Source of the DNA: Marseilla massiliensis | GTDB taxonomy: Bacteria > Bacteroidota > Bacteroidia > Bacteroidales > Bacteroidaceae | Assembly (NCBI RefSeq): GCF_016899955.1 | Contig: NZ_JACJJL010000012.1 | Span: 51,918 to 115,917, forward strand | Length of the DNA stretch: 64,000 nucleotides | Direction: 5' to 3' | Shown: positions 56,336-64,000 of the stretch, in pieces | How positions within the stretch are numbered: position 1 is the stretch's first letter | How the letters are laid out: each line of letters begins with the position of its first letter | Notes under the pieces: generated by a model | Seen by the model: the letters and a program-made list of their open reading frames with translations, nothing else | Databases searched by the model: none | What the model was told of the DNA's origin: nothing | Translations under genes and position numbers: made by a program

Positions 56336-58087
56336 ATGAAAAAACATATTTTTAATATAGCATCGTTCATGATGCTTCTGACGCTTGTCGTGGGGCTTTC
56401 TTCTTGCTCGGACTCTTATCTGGAGGATGTCAACACCGACGATTCAAAGGCGGAAACCATCGCCCCGAACGCACAGCTCACCACGACTCTGCTGCAAACA
56501 TACGGCGACTTTTCACTGATGGACACTTACCGCAGTTACATCACCGGCTTTACGCAGTATTATGCCGGAGGATGGAATGTTTCCAACTATGCCGGAGCGG
56601 TTTATCCGAAAGACTCGGAGATGACTTATCCGTGGAACCGTTATTATCAGATAAGCATAAAGAACCTTGTAGATGCCATCCATCGCACTGGAGATATGCC
56701 GAACACCAATGCCGCGCTGCGCATCCACCGTGCTTACATGATGGCCGTACTCTCTGACATCTATGGCGACATTCCTTGCACGGAGGCGGGAATGTCGTTC
56801 ATCGACGGCAATGCCACACCGAAGTACGATACACAGGAAGAAGTCTACGACTTCATTTTCTCTGAGCTAAAAGCGTGTGCCGAGCAACTCGGTACGGGCA
56901 CTGACGCTATCGCCGGAGATGTCACTTCTTTAGGAGGCGATCCGGAAGCATGGAAGAGGTATGCCAATACTCTTCGCCTGCGTTATGCAATGCGTATTTC
57001 CGATGTCGCCCCGGAAAGAGCACGTACCGAATTTGAGTCTGCATTAAATGCTGACGGCGGCATTATCTCATCGGCCGACGAAGATGCTTACATAAAATAC
57101 ATCGATGCTCCGTTCACGCTTTATGACGGCGCCTCCGACCTTGATTTCAGGGCCAACGCACTTAGCGAGATGATATACGGGCAAGATCCGCAGTCACCTT
57201 CGTTTGTCTGCTCCACCTTATTTAATTATATGAAAAAGATGCACGACCCGCGTCTTTACCGCATCGCCCGGTGCTATATCCACACCACACGCAGCCAGAC
57301 AGATACGTCAGGCAACTTTGACGTTACCGACGAGGTGCTGGCTTGGGGCGAGCGCGGAGGTGAAGGTATCGTTCCGTGCAATGTAGGCGACGCCTGGTGG
57401 AGCGAGTGGGTGAGTGCCCCTGCCAACAGCGACATTCCCACCTTGGATTCACTTGCAACGCTTTATCCTGACAAAGGATATGACAAGAACAACTATCCGG
57501 CTCGTATGATTAGGCCTACCATAGCTGTAGCATTCTGCAACGCCGACTGTCCCGGCATTCTCATAACCTCTGCCGAAGTTGAATTCCTGCTTGCCGAAGC
57601 CGCTTCAAAAGGCTGGAATGTCCAAGGCGACGCAGAAAGCCATTATAAAGCAGGCATTCGCGCATCAATGCAGATGCTTAACAACTACTACGATATTGTC
57701 TCAAAGATTTCCGACGAAGAGATAGAGGAATACATAGAGGAAAACCCGTTAGGCGATAATCCTCGCGAGTCGATCAACACCCAAGCTTGGATCCTTCATC
57801 TTACAAATCCAAACGAAGGCTGGGCGAACCTCCGCCGTTCAGACTATCCTGCGTTGGCTGACCGTACTTTGCTTCCTGTCCGCGGCGACTTCCCGCACGA
57901 AGACCCGAATATGCAAACACCTGTACGCTTGCGCTATCCGCTGCTTGAGGGTAGGTACAACATCGTAAATTACGAGGAAGCTGTTGACCGTTTGGGTGGA
58001 ACCGACGATTGGCACACCCGTGTATGGTGGGATGTCAACGAACAGCATTTCATGGACATTGAAAAGTTTAGCGAATCAATTGAATAA
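56336..58087 (+). CDS. SusD/RagB-family surface glycan-binding lipoprotein
   Basis: The 583-residue lipoprotein (ATG 56336; a TTG two codons earlier is ignored) has a lipobox ending GLSSC, with Cys about 24 followed by SDSYLED. Helical SusD-type repeats follow (YQISIKNLVDAIHRTGDMPN, LADRTLLPVRGDFP near the end). SusD-like proteins act as the hinged lid on the SusC barrel and bind the glycan. The sequence looks closer to the SusD_2-like subgroup than to classic starch SusD. It follows susC by 14 bp and precedes the SGBP gene by 22 bp. Confidence 0.92.
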   Translation: MKKHIFNIASFMMLLTLVVGLSSCSDSYLEDVNTDDSKAETIAPNAQLTTTLLQTYGDFSLMDTYRSYITGFTQYYAGGWNVSNYAGAVYPKDSEMTYPWNRYYQISIKNLVDAIHRTGDMPNTNAALRIHRAYMMAVLSDIYGDIPCTEAGMSFIDGNATPKYDTQEEVYDFIFSELKACAEQLGTGTDAIAGDVTSLGGDPEAWKRYANTLRLRYAMRISDVAPERARTEFESALNADGGIISSADEDAYIKYIDAPFTLYDGASDLDFRANALSEMIYGQDPQSPSFVCSTLFNYMKKMHDPRLYRIARCYIHTTRSQTDTSGNFDVTDEVLAWGERGGEGIVPCNVGDAWWSEWVSAPANSDIPTLDSLATLYPDKGYDKNNYPARMIRPTIAVAFCNADCPGILITSAEVEFLLAEAASKGWNVQGDAESHYKAGIRASMQMLNNYYDIVSKISDEEIEEYIEENPLGDNPRESINTQAWILHLTNPNEGWANLRRSDYPALADRTLLPVRGDFPHEDPNMQTPVRLRYPLLEGRYNIVNYEEAVDRLGGTDDWHTRVWWDVNEQHFMDIEKFSESIE

Positions 58088-58109
58088 TAGATTAACAGAT
58101 TGAATAAAA

Positions 58110-59105
58110 ATGAAAAAGACATTATATAAATTGATAACGGCAATAGTTGTTCTCTCAATGGGAATGCTTTGCTCCTGTTCAGAAGATAACGAAGGGTTTA
58201 TCTCGGCTACCGAGGATGATTTCCCGCAAATACTCCTTCCGTGGTTCGGCGATTGGGAGAACGGTGAGCCGGCTGTTTACAAGACTATTTCCCGCGATGC
58301 GGAATTGATTGATTCAACCGTAGTGACTCCTGCCCTCTACACCACTGTCGAGTGGTTCATTGACGACGAAAAAGTATGTGAGGGAACTAAGATTCAGCTT
58401 GCGCCGCTTTATGCCGGAGAATATATCTTAAAGATTGTCGCTACCACGACGAAGGGGAAACAAACGTCCAGAATGGGTAAGCTTGTCGTTTTGCCGCTTG
58501 ATGGCGACCCGACTCCCACTGATGCTGCAAGCGACCGTCTGGTTGTTCCGGGAATGCAGGCGAAGTTACACGGCACAAATATGGACAAAGTGGTGAAAAT
58601 AACCATAGGTAATAAGGAGGCTGCTGCCACTTTTGTTTCCAATAACGGCAATGACTATATTGAATACACCGTGCCAAGCGACCTCGCTCTCGGCATTTAC
58701 CGCATAACTCTTACAGATAGCGACGGCAATGTTTATGGCGGCGATAAAATTGAAGTCAGCGATGAACTTCCAGTCTCGGAAGAAACAACTCTTTGGGAAG
58801 GCTCGTTCGATGTAACATGGGATACGCCGTTCACTGCCCTCCAGACGCAGTTTAAGGATTTGGTACAGAGCGGCGATATAGTCCGTGCGTATGTTACCGG
58901 TGATGGACAGGGCACTATGACTACCGCTTGGTGGAATAACATTCTTACAGGAAAAGGAGATCCCGAGCGTGGTGATATTACGATTAACGGTTCCATGGTT
59001 CTGGAGTTTGCGCTTACCGACTACTCAATAGAGCTGATGAACGAACAAGACGGAGCCATTTTTGTTGGTGATGGTTATACCATTACTAAGATCACTAAGG
59101 AATAA
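58110..59105 (+). CDS. Surface glycan-binding lipoprotein (SusE-position)
   Basis: This 331-residue lipoprotein has a signal ending GMLCSC, with Cys 24 followed by SEDNEG, acidic as in Bacteroidetes surface-export signals. An Ig/PKD-like domain (about 60-130, LYTTVEWFIDDEKVCEG) and an IPT-like domain (about 145-220, RLVVPGMQAKLHGTNMDKV) lead to a C-terminal beta domain (225-330) with Trp-rich sites (WGEGSFDV-like WEGSFDVTWD, TTAWWNN) that may bind glycan. It has no sequence family of its own that I recognise, but the place after susD is that of SusE/SGBP proteins. A strong terminator follows. Confidence 0.75.
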   Translation: MKKTLYKLITAIVVLSMGMLCSCSEDNEGFISATEDDFPQILLPWFGDWENGEPAVYKTISRDAELIDSTVVTPALYTTVEWFIDDEKVCEGTKIQLAPLYAGEYILKIVATTTKGKQTSRMGKLVVLPLDGDPTPTDAASDRLVVPGMQAKLHGTNMDKVVKITIGNKEAAATFVSNNGNDYIEYTVPSDLALGIYRITLTDSDGNVYGGDKIEVSDELPVSEETTLWEGSFDVTWDTPFTALQTQFKDLVQSGDIVRAYVTGDGQGTMTTAWWNNILTGKGDPERGDITINGSMVLEFALTDYSIELMNEQDGAIFVGDGYTITKITKE

Positions 59106-59155
59106 TACAGCGCCGTTTTGTTAGATTTGTCATATTCTATTTCTATGTGTGATTA

Positions 59156-59195
59156 CAAGCCGTTGCCGATTATGAAGTGCAACGGCTTGCTTTTC
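59156..59195 (+). terminator. Rho-independent terminator after the SGBP gene
   Basis: CAAGCCGTTGC (59156-59166) pairs perfectly with GCAACGGCTTG (59179-59189) around a 12-nt loop and is followed by CTTTTCT. It may reduce, not abolish, read-through into the GH3 genes, for which no separate promoter was found. Confidence 0.75.
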
Positions 59196-59224
59196 TCGCG
59201 TATGTTGATTACAAATTGAAAATC

Positions 59225-61510
59225 ATGAGAAAAATTCTTTTCTTTTTTTTAATGTTAGGTGCGCTGACCTCAAGTGCTGCCGACAACGATGATATTGAGT
59301 CAATGGTGGAAACGCTTTTGAGCAAGATGACCCTTGAAGAGAAAATCCGCCTAAGCTACGCACAGTCAAAATTCTCAAGTCCGGGTGTGGCGCGTTTAGG
59401 CGTCCCTGAACTTTATTGCAGCGACGGTCCTCATGGTGTGCGTATGGAAATCTGCTGGAACAGCTGGGACCATGCCGACTGGACCAATGATTCGTGTACG
59501 GCTTTTCCCGCCCTGACTTGTCTTGCTGCCACATGGCAACCTGAGTTGGCTTACCTTTACGGGCGGATGGTAGGTGAAGAGGCCCGTTACCGCAAAAAAA
59601 ATGTTTTGTTGGGTCCCGGCGTGAACCTGTACCGCACGCCACTTAACGGACGCAACTTTGAATATATGGGCGAAGACCCGTATCTTACTTCGCGGATGTG
59701 TGTGCCTTATATACAAGGGCTTCAATCCAATGGCGTGGCTTGTTGCTTAAAACATTACGCGCTTAACGAGCAGGAAACCTTCCGCGACCATGTGGATGTG
59801 CGGGTTTCCGACCGTGCCTTATACGAACTTTACCTGCGCCCGTTCCATGCAGCGGTAGTTGAAGGAGGTGCGTGGAGCGTGATGGGCAGTTACAATCAAT
59901 ATCTCAATCAGCACGCAACTCATAACGCCCGCTTGATTAACGATATCCTTAAGAAAGAGTGGGGATTTGACGGAGCGGTGATTACTGACTGGGGAGCAGC
60001 GCATAACACGGATGAAGCCATTTTTAATGGCCTCGACCTTGAATTTGGCAGTTTCACTGATGGCCTTTCCACTGAAGCTCCGATAAACTCGTATGATGAC
60101 TACTATCTTGGAAGAGCTTATCTTGAGAAATGCCGCAGGGGCGAAGTGCCTGATTCGATAATCAATGACAAGGCCCGGCGTATGCTCCGCCTTATAGTGC
60201 GCACGGCCATGTCCGGCAATCACGGCTTTGGTTCAATGAACACTCGCGAGCACGTAGCCGCCGCCCGTAAAATCGCGCAGGAAGGCATAGTGCTGTTGAA
60301 GAACAACGGCATTCTTCCTCTTGTACCCAAGGACAATATGAAAATTTTGGTGGTGGGCGAAAATGCCACTCGCAGCTTATGTGCGGGCGGAGGTTCAAGC
60401 GAGCTAAAGCCGCGCGACGAGGTGTCGCCACTGCGTGGCATCAAGGAGCGGTTTGGCGACAAATGCACCATTGAGTATGCGAAAGGCTATGCTTCCGGAC
60501 GCACGATGTATGGCAAAGTAGATGTTTTGCCACAAGTTCTTTATGATTCACTCCGAAATGAAGCCGTTGAAAAAGCAAAAACTGCTGATTACGTCATCTA
60601 TGTCGGTGGCCTGAACAAAAATCATAATCAAGACTGCGAGGGCGGTGACCGCGAATCTTATCAACTTCCTTTCGGGCAGGACAGGCTCATTACGGAATTG
60701 CTTGCAGCCAACAGCAACACTGTATTGGTGATCGTGAGCGGAAACGCATACGACATGCCTTGGCTTGACAAGGCGCAGGCATTGGTCCAGTCTTGGTATC
60801 TTGGAAGCGAAGCCGGACACGCTTTGGCTGACATTATTTCAGGAGACGTGTGCCCATCCGGGAAACTTCCGTTTTCATTTGCTTACAAACTCAATGATTA
60901 TCCAGCCCACAAGATTGGTGCAGTAGGTTATCCCGGGGTGTCGCCTGACAAGTTGCCTCAGCCTTTTGGCGGTGAAGAGGGGAAACCGTTGAATTCCGCC
61001 CGGTTGCTGAAAGCTGCCGTGAATGGCTGGAAAGGTATTGACTTCTGTGCTTTGCCCGGGGATGGGACAAAGAAGGATGAAACGGAAATATATGGCGAAG
61101 ACATCCTTTTGGGCTATCGCTGGTTTGACTATTTCAAAACGAAGGTGCGCTTCCCCTTTGGCTTCGGCTTGAGTTATACCACATTCAGTTACGGTAAACC
61201 GACGATTAACGGGCGCACTGTATCGGTGCCGGTGCGTAACAGCGGAAATGTGGCTGGGCAGGAAGTAGTGCAATTCTATGTCGGTGACGACAAGGCCTCG
61301 GTAATCCGCCCAGTAATGGAACTCAGGCATTTCGAGAAAGTCGCGCTTGAGCCGGGAGAGACAAAACAGGTCTCCTATACTATTGGCGACGATGATTTGA
61401 AATATTTCGATGAAGAAAGGCATGAATGGGTGGCAGAACGTGGTTCTTTCACTGTTTATGTCGGAGCATCGGCAGCTGACATTCGTGGCAAGGTGAAATA
61501 TAACTACTAA
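59225..61510 (+). CDS. Glycoside hydrolase family 3 beta-glucosidase-like enzyme
   Basis: This 761-residue exported protein has a signal peptide (ILFFFLMLGALTSSAA). The GH3 N-terminal barrel begins with MTLEEKIRLSYAQ. It includes the substrate-binding segment CCLKHYALNEQETFRDHVD and the nucleophile Asp about 255 in VITDWGAAHN. The alpha/beta sandwich follows (GIVLLKNNGILPLVP), then a C-terminal fibronectin-III-like domain (NSGNVAGQEVVQFYVGDD). It should release glucose from non-reducing ends of oligosaccharides in the periplasm. Start 59225 is preferred; an upstream extension runs into the terminator hairpin. The second GH3 gene follows after 11 bp. Confidence 0.9.
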   Translation: MRKILFFFLMLGALTSSAADNDDIESMVETLLSKMTLEEKIRLSYAQSKFSSPGVARLGVPELYCSDGPHGVRMEICWNSWDHADWTNDSCTAFPALTCLAATWQPELAYLYGRMVGEEARYRKKNVLLGPGVNLYRTPLNGRNFEYMGEDPYLTSRMCVPYIQGLQSNGVACCLKHYALNEQETFRDHVDVRVSDRALYELYLRPFHAAVVEGGAWSVMGSYNQYLNQHATHNARLINDILKKEWGFDGAVITDWGAAHNTDEAIFNGLDLEFGSFTDGLSTEAPINSYDDYYLGRAYLEKCRRGEVPDSIINDKARRMLRLIVRTAMSGNHGFGSMNTREHVAAARKIAQEGIVLLKNNGILPLVPKDNMKILVVGENATRSLCAGGGSSELKPRDEVSPLRGIKERFGDKCTIEYAKGYASGRTMYGKVDVLPQVLYDSLRNEAVEKAKTADYVIYVGGLNKNHNQDCEGGDRESYQLPFGQDRLITELLAANSNTVLVIVSGNAYDMPWLDKAQALVQSWYLGSEAGHALADIISGDVCPSGKLPFSFAYKLNDYPAHKIGAVGYPGVSPDKLPQPFGGEEGKPLNSARLLKAAVNGWKGIDFCALPGDGTKKDETEIYGEDILLGYRWFDYFKTKVRFPFGFGLSYTTFSYGKPTINGRTVSVPVRNSGNVAGQEVVQFYVGDDKASVIRPVMELRHFEKVALEPGETKQVSYTIGDDDLKYFDEERHEWVAERGSFTVYVGASAADIRGKVKYNY

Positions 61511-61521
61511 TCGCACAGCTA

Positions 61522-63891
61522 ATGAAACCTATCAAAACTTTATTTGTTGCCATGACTTGTATGTCCATGACTGCGTGCAGCTCACCGACATTGGAGCAGC
61601 GTGTAGATCAGCTTTATGACGGCATGAGCCGTGCAGAACGAGTGGCTCAGCTGAGAAGCATTTACATATCGGCGTTGCTTACGCCGGAAGGTAAAATTGA
61701 CGAGGCGAAATGCAAAGAACTGATTCCCGACGGCATCGGACATATATCCCAATTCGCCATGGATTTGGGAATGTCGCCCGATGAGCAGCGCGACAGGGTA
61801 GCCCGGTTGCAGAAATGGCTTATTGAAAACACGCCTAATCATATTCCGGCTCTCGTTCATGAGGAAGCACTCTCCGGGGTGAACGCCTTGGATGCCACTG
61901 TTTATCCCCAGCAAATCGGTATGGCGTGTACATGGAACACGGAGCTGGCAGAAAAGAAAGCCCGGCTTTCGGCCACGGCATTGCGTGCCATAGGCGGAAC
62001 GCTCGCCCTCTCCCCGATGGTGGATGTGGTCCGCGACCCATCGTTCAACCGTCTGGAGGAATCTTACGGAGAAGATGGCTATTTATCGGCGGCAATGGGA
62101 GTCGCCTTTGTAAACGGCATTCAGCACAGAGGAAATCTGCATGAAGGTGTCGCTGCCTGCACAAAACATTTCCTTGGCTATGGCGGTGGGGCTGACGCTC
62201 CCGAAACAGAGCTTATGGAGGATATTCTGCTGCCTCACGAAGCTATCATCCGTCTGGTGGGCAGCCAGGTGGTGATGACCGGCTACCATACGTTTAACGG
62301 TACTAAATGTGTGGCTAACAAGTGGCTTCAACAGGATTTGTTGCGCAAGTATGTGGGGTTCAATGGACTCATTGTCAGTGATTACGGTTCTATTCCACAG
62401 ATTGACGAGGCTCTTTCGCCATTAGAGTTGTGCGTTGCGGCGATGAATGCCGGCAACGAAGTGGATTTCCCTACGGGAGACATCTATGCTAATATTCCTG
62501 AAGCGTTGGAGAAAGGCCTTATCAGTGAAGACGTGTTGGAAAAGGCCGTCAAGCACGTGCTGATGTTAAAGGCAAAGCTCGGTTTGCTCGACAATACCGC
62601 GCGTCTATACAGCAATGGACACATAGAGTTTGACACTGACGAAGAGCGTGCCACATCCTATCGGCTTGCCACTCAATCCATCGTATTGTTGAAGAACGGC
62701 AATATAGAGGGTGATGATAAACCCATTCTGCCGCTTACAGCCGAAACGCTTTCAAGGCTTGGAGGCCGCGTGTTCCTGACAGGTCCTAATGCAAATTCAA
62801 TGTGGGCACTTGCCGGCGACTATACATTCCAAGCCATGCGTTATTTTTGGAAAGGTAAAGAGGAAAGTCCTTTGCATCCCAAATATGTGTTTTTGAAAGA
62901 AGGCATGGAGCAAAAGATGCCCCAAGGAGGTTCGCTGCTCTATTCGCGCGGGTGCGACTGGACTGACGTGCCGGAAACTGTGATGGAAAAAGGTGGCGAC
63001 CCAAGGGTGGCTGAACAAAAGATAATCGACAACCGTATGGTAGACAGCCATGAACCGGCTGATTGGGATGAAGCGCTGCGGATGGCTCGCCAGTGTGACG
63101 TAATCATTGCGGCGATGGGTGAAAACGTGATGCTTAGTGGGGAAAACCGCGACCGTACCAAACTCACACTCCCCGGACGGCAGGAAGAATATGTAAATGC
63201 GCTTGTCGCTACGGGTAAGCCGGTGGTACTTATCGCGTTTGGCGGACGGGCGCAGGTAATCAGCGGCTTGGCAAAGAAATGTGCTGCCGTACTTCAAGCG
63301 TGGTATCCAGGTGAGGAAGGAGGCAATGCGGTAGCCGATATCCTTTTCGGAAATGTGTCGCCGTCAGGCAAGCTCTGTGTCAGCTATCCTGCCGTTGAAA
63401 TTCATGAACCGGTTTGTTATAATTATGGTTTGGAGAAAGACCATCGCATTGCATGGCCGTTCGGTTACGGCTTGAGCTACGCTTCTTTTAAATATGGCAA
63501 TATGCAAATGGACAGGGAAGTGCCGACTGACACCGAATCGTTCAATCTCAGTGTCGATGTAAAGAATACGGGCAATGTGGATGCAGATGAAGTGGTACAG
63601 ATTTATGTTTCTCCAATCGACAGTGCGTCACGGTTGAAGCCTATCCAACTTCAAGGTTTTGCACGGATAAGCCTCAAGGCCGGGGAAAAACAGACAGTAA
63701 GGTTCAGGCTTTTCCCTGAGCAGTTGGGATATTTTGAAGGTGGACACTGGAATATTGCCCCCGGACGTTACAGGGTCAAGGTGGCCACGTCATCGCAGGA
63801 CATACGACAAGAGCAAGAAATTGTACTCACGGGAAAGCGCCACGTAAAAAAACTGCGCGAACATTATCTGTCAGAAGTGGTGAAACAATAA
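61522..63891 (+). CDS. Glycoside hydrolase family 3 lipoprotein
   Basis: This 789-residue lipoprotein (lipobox MSMTAC, Cys 19) has the GH3 barrel (IPALVHEEALSGVNALDAT, ACTKHFLGYGGGADAPETE) and nucleophile Asp about 287 in GLIVSDYGSIPQ. The sandwich domain follows (QSIVLLKNGN), and an FnIII-like end (NTGNVDADEVVQIYVSP). Its sequence is far from the first GH3, suggesting a different linkage, such as beta-1,3/1,4-glucan ends or xylosides. The lipid anchor places it on a membrane, probably the outer one. It is the last gene of the PUL and is followed by a terminator. Confidence 0.9.
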   Translation: MKPIKTLFVAMTCMSMTACSSPTLEQRVDQLYDGMSRAERVAQLRSIYISALLTPEGKIDEAKCKELIPDGIGHISQFAMDLGMSPDEQRDRVARLQKWLIENTPNHIPALVHEEALSGVNALDATVYPQQIGMACTWNTELAEKKARLSATALRAIGGTLALSPMVDVVRDPSFNRLEESYGEDGYLSAAMGVAFVNGIQHRGNLHEGVAACTKHFLGYGGGADAPETELMEDILLPHEAIIRLVGSQVVMTGYHTFNGTKCVANKWLQQDLLRKYVGFNGLIVSDYGSIPQIDEALSPLELCVAAMNAGNEVDFPTGDIYANIPEALEKGLISEDVLEKAVKHVLMLKAKLGLLDNTARLYSNGHIEFDTDEERATSYRLATQSIVLLKNGNIEGDDKPILPLTAETLSRLGGRVFLTGPNANSMWALAGDYTFQAMRYFWKGKEESPLHPKYVFLKEGMEQKMPQGGSLLYSRGCDWTDVPETVMEKGGDPRVAEQKIIDNRMVDSHEPADWDEALRMARQCDVIIAAMGENVMLSGENRDRTKLTLPGRQEEYVNALVATGKPVVLIAFGGRAQVISGLAKKCAAVLQAWYPGEEGGNAVADILFGNVSPSGKLCVSYPAVEIHEPVCYNYGLEKDHRIAWPFGYGLSYASFKYGNMQMDREVPTDTESFNLSVDVKNTGNVDADEVVQIYVSPIDSASRLKPIQLQGFARISLKAGEKQTVRFRLFPEQLGYFEGGHWNIAPGRYRVKVATSSQDIRQEQEIVLTGKRHVKKLREHYLSEVVKQ

Positions 63892-63956
63892 TAATTGATA
63901 ATATGAACATTCAAAAACTATTTTAACGTGAATTCGACGAATTCAAAACAAAGCAA

Positions 63957-64000
63957 GCTGTGTGTCAAATGTACGTTGTACATTGATACACGGCTTTTTT
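63957..64000 (+). terminator. Rho-independent terminator at PUL end
   Basis: GTGTGTCAAATGTAC and GTACATTGATACAC form a hairpin (one G-T pair, one bulged A) around GTT. CGGC and a run of six T follow at the window edge. It lies 65 bp after the last GH3 stop. Confidence 0.8.

Noticed and set aside
1..64000. CRISPR array, tRNA or rRNA genes, prophage
   Set aside because: No regularly spaced short repeats, cloverleaf-like sequence, rRNA segments or phage structural genes were recognised on either strand. A tRNAscan or CRISPR-finder run was not possible here.

Overview
The window comes from a Bacteroidales chromosome, most likely Prevotella or a close relative. This rests on -7 promoter boxes of the form TAnnTTTG, weak Shine-Dalgarno signals, a SusC/SusD polysaccharide utilisation locus (PUL), a fused str-S10-spc-alpha ribosomal cluster and Bacteroidetes-type outer-membrane protein families. 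No tRNA, rRNA, CRISPR array, transposase or integrase gene was recognised.

Layout. (1) 1-4.7 kb, minus strand: the start of a DUF362-type protein, then a three-gene EmrB/EmrA/TolC-like drug efflux operon. (2) 4.7-8 kb: intergenic DNA rich in dispersed repeats around a membrane-anchored TPR/HTH lipoprotein gene. (3) 7.9-19.5 kb: a secreted/surface-protein locus with a small DUF3244-like protein, a 39-codon exported peptide ORF, a Sel1-repeat protein, two large paralogous MG2/plug-like proteins, an O-antigen-ligase-like membrane protein and a 5'-truncated second copy of the Sel1-repeat gene. It shows direct repeats of about 600 bp spaced 9,152 bp apart, mosaic near-identity between the two MG2 paralogues, and leftover gene ends.

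(4) 19.8-38.2 kb: rpsL-rpsG-fusA-S10-spc-alpha through rplQ, with secY, map, infA and rpoA. There is a promoter before rpsL, a rho-independent terminator after rplQ, and hairpins in the rpsL-rpsG and fusA-rpsJ gaps. (5) 38.2-42.9 kb: an intergenic repeat tract with a possible decayed ORF, a two-lobed aspartic-protease-like secreted protein, a GH43-family enzyme and an AAA ATPase/DUF4143 gene with its own promoter.

(6) 42.9-64 kb, all plus strand: a beta-glucan/cello-oligosaccharide PUL. It holds a propeller-Y_Y_Y-TM-AraC regulator, a GH5 enzyme, cellobiose phosphorylase (GH94), a GPH-family symporter, a second GH5, SusC, SusD, a surface glycan-binding lipoprotein and two GH3 enzymes. The inferred flow is: surface capture and cleavage (SGBP, SusCD, GH5), periplasmic trimming (GH3, GH5), inner-membrane import by the symporter, and cytoplasmic phosphorolysis of cellobiose.

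The most notable signals are these. An in-frame TAG splits the signal peptide of the PUL regulator from the rest of an otherwise open 960-codon frame. A 124-bp ungapped conserved promoter/operator module stands before both GH5 genes, with AAGGTTTG-type direct repeats exactly 22 bp apart. A frameshifted relic of a GH5 signal peptide sits between that module and the first GH5 gene. The duplicated MG2/ligase locus shows the recombination history described above.
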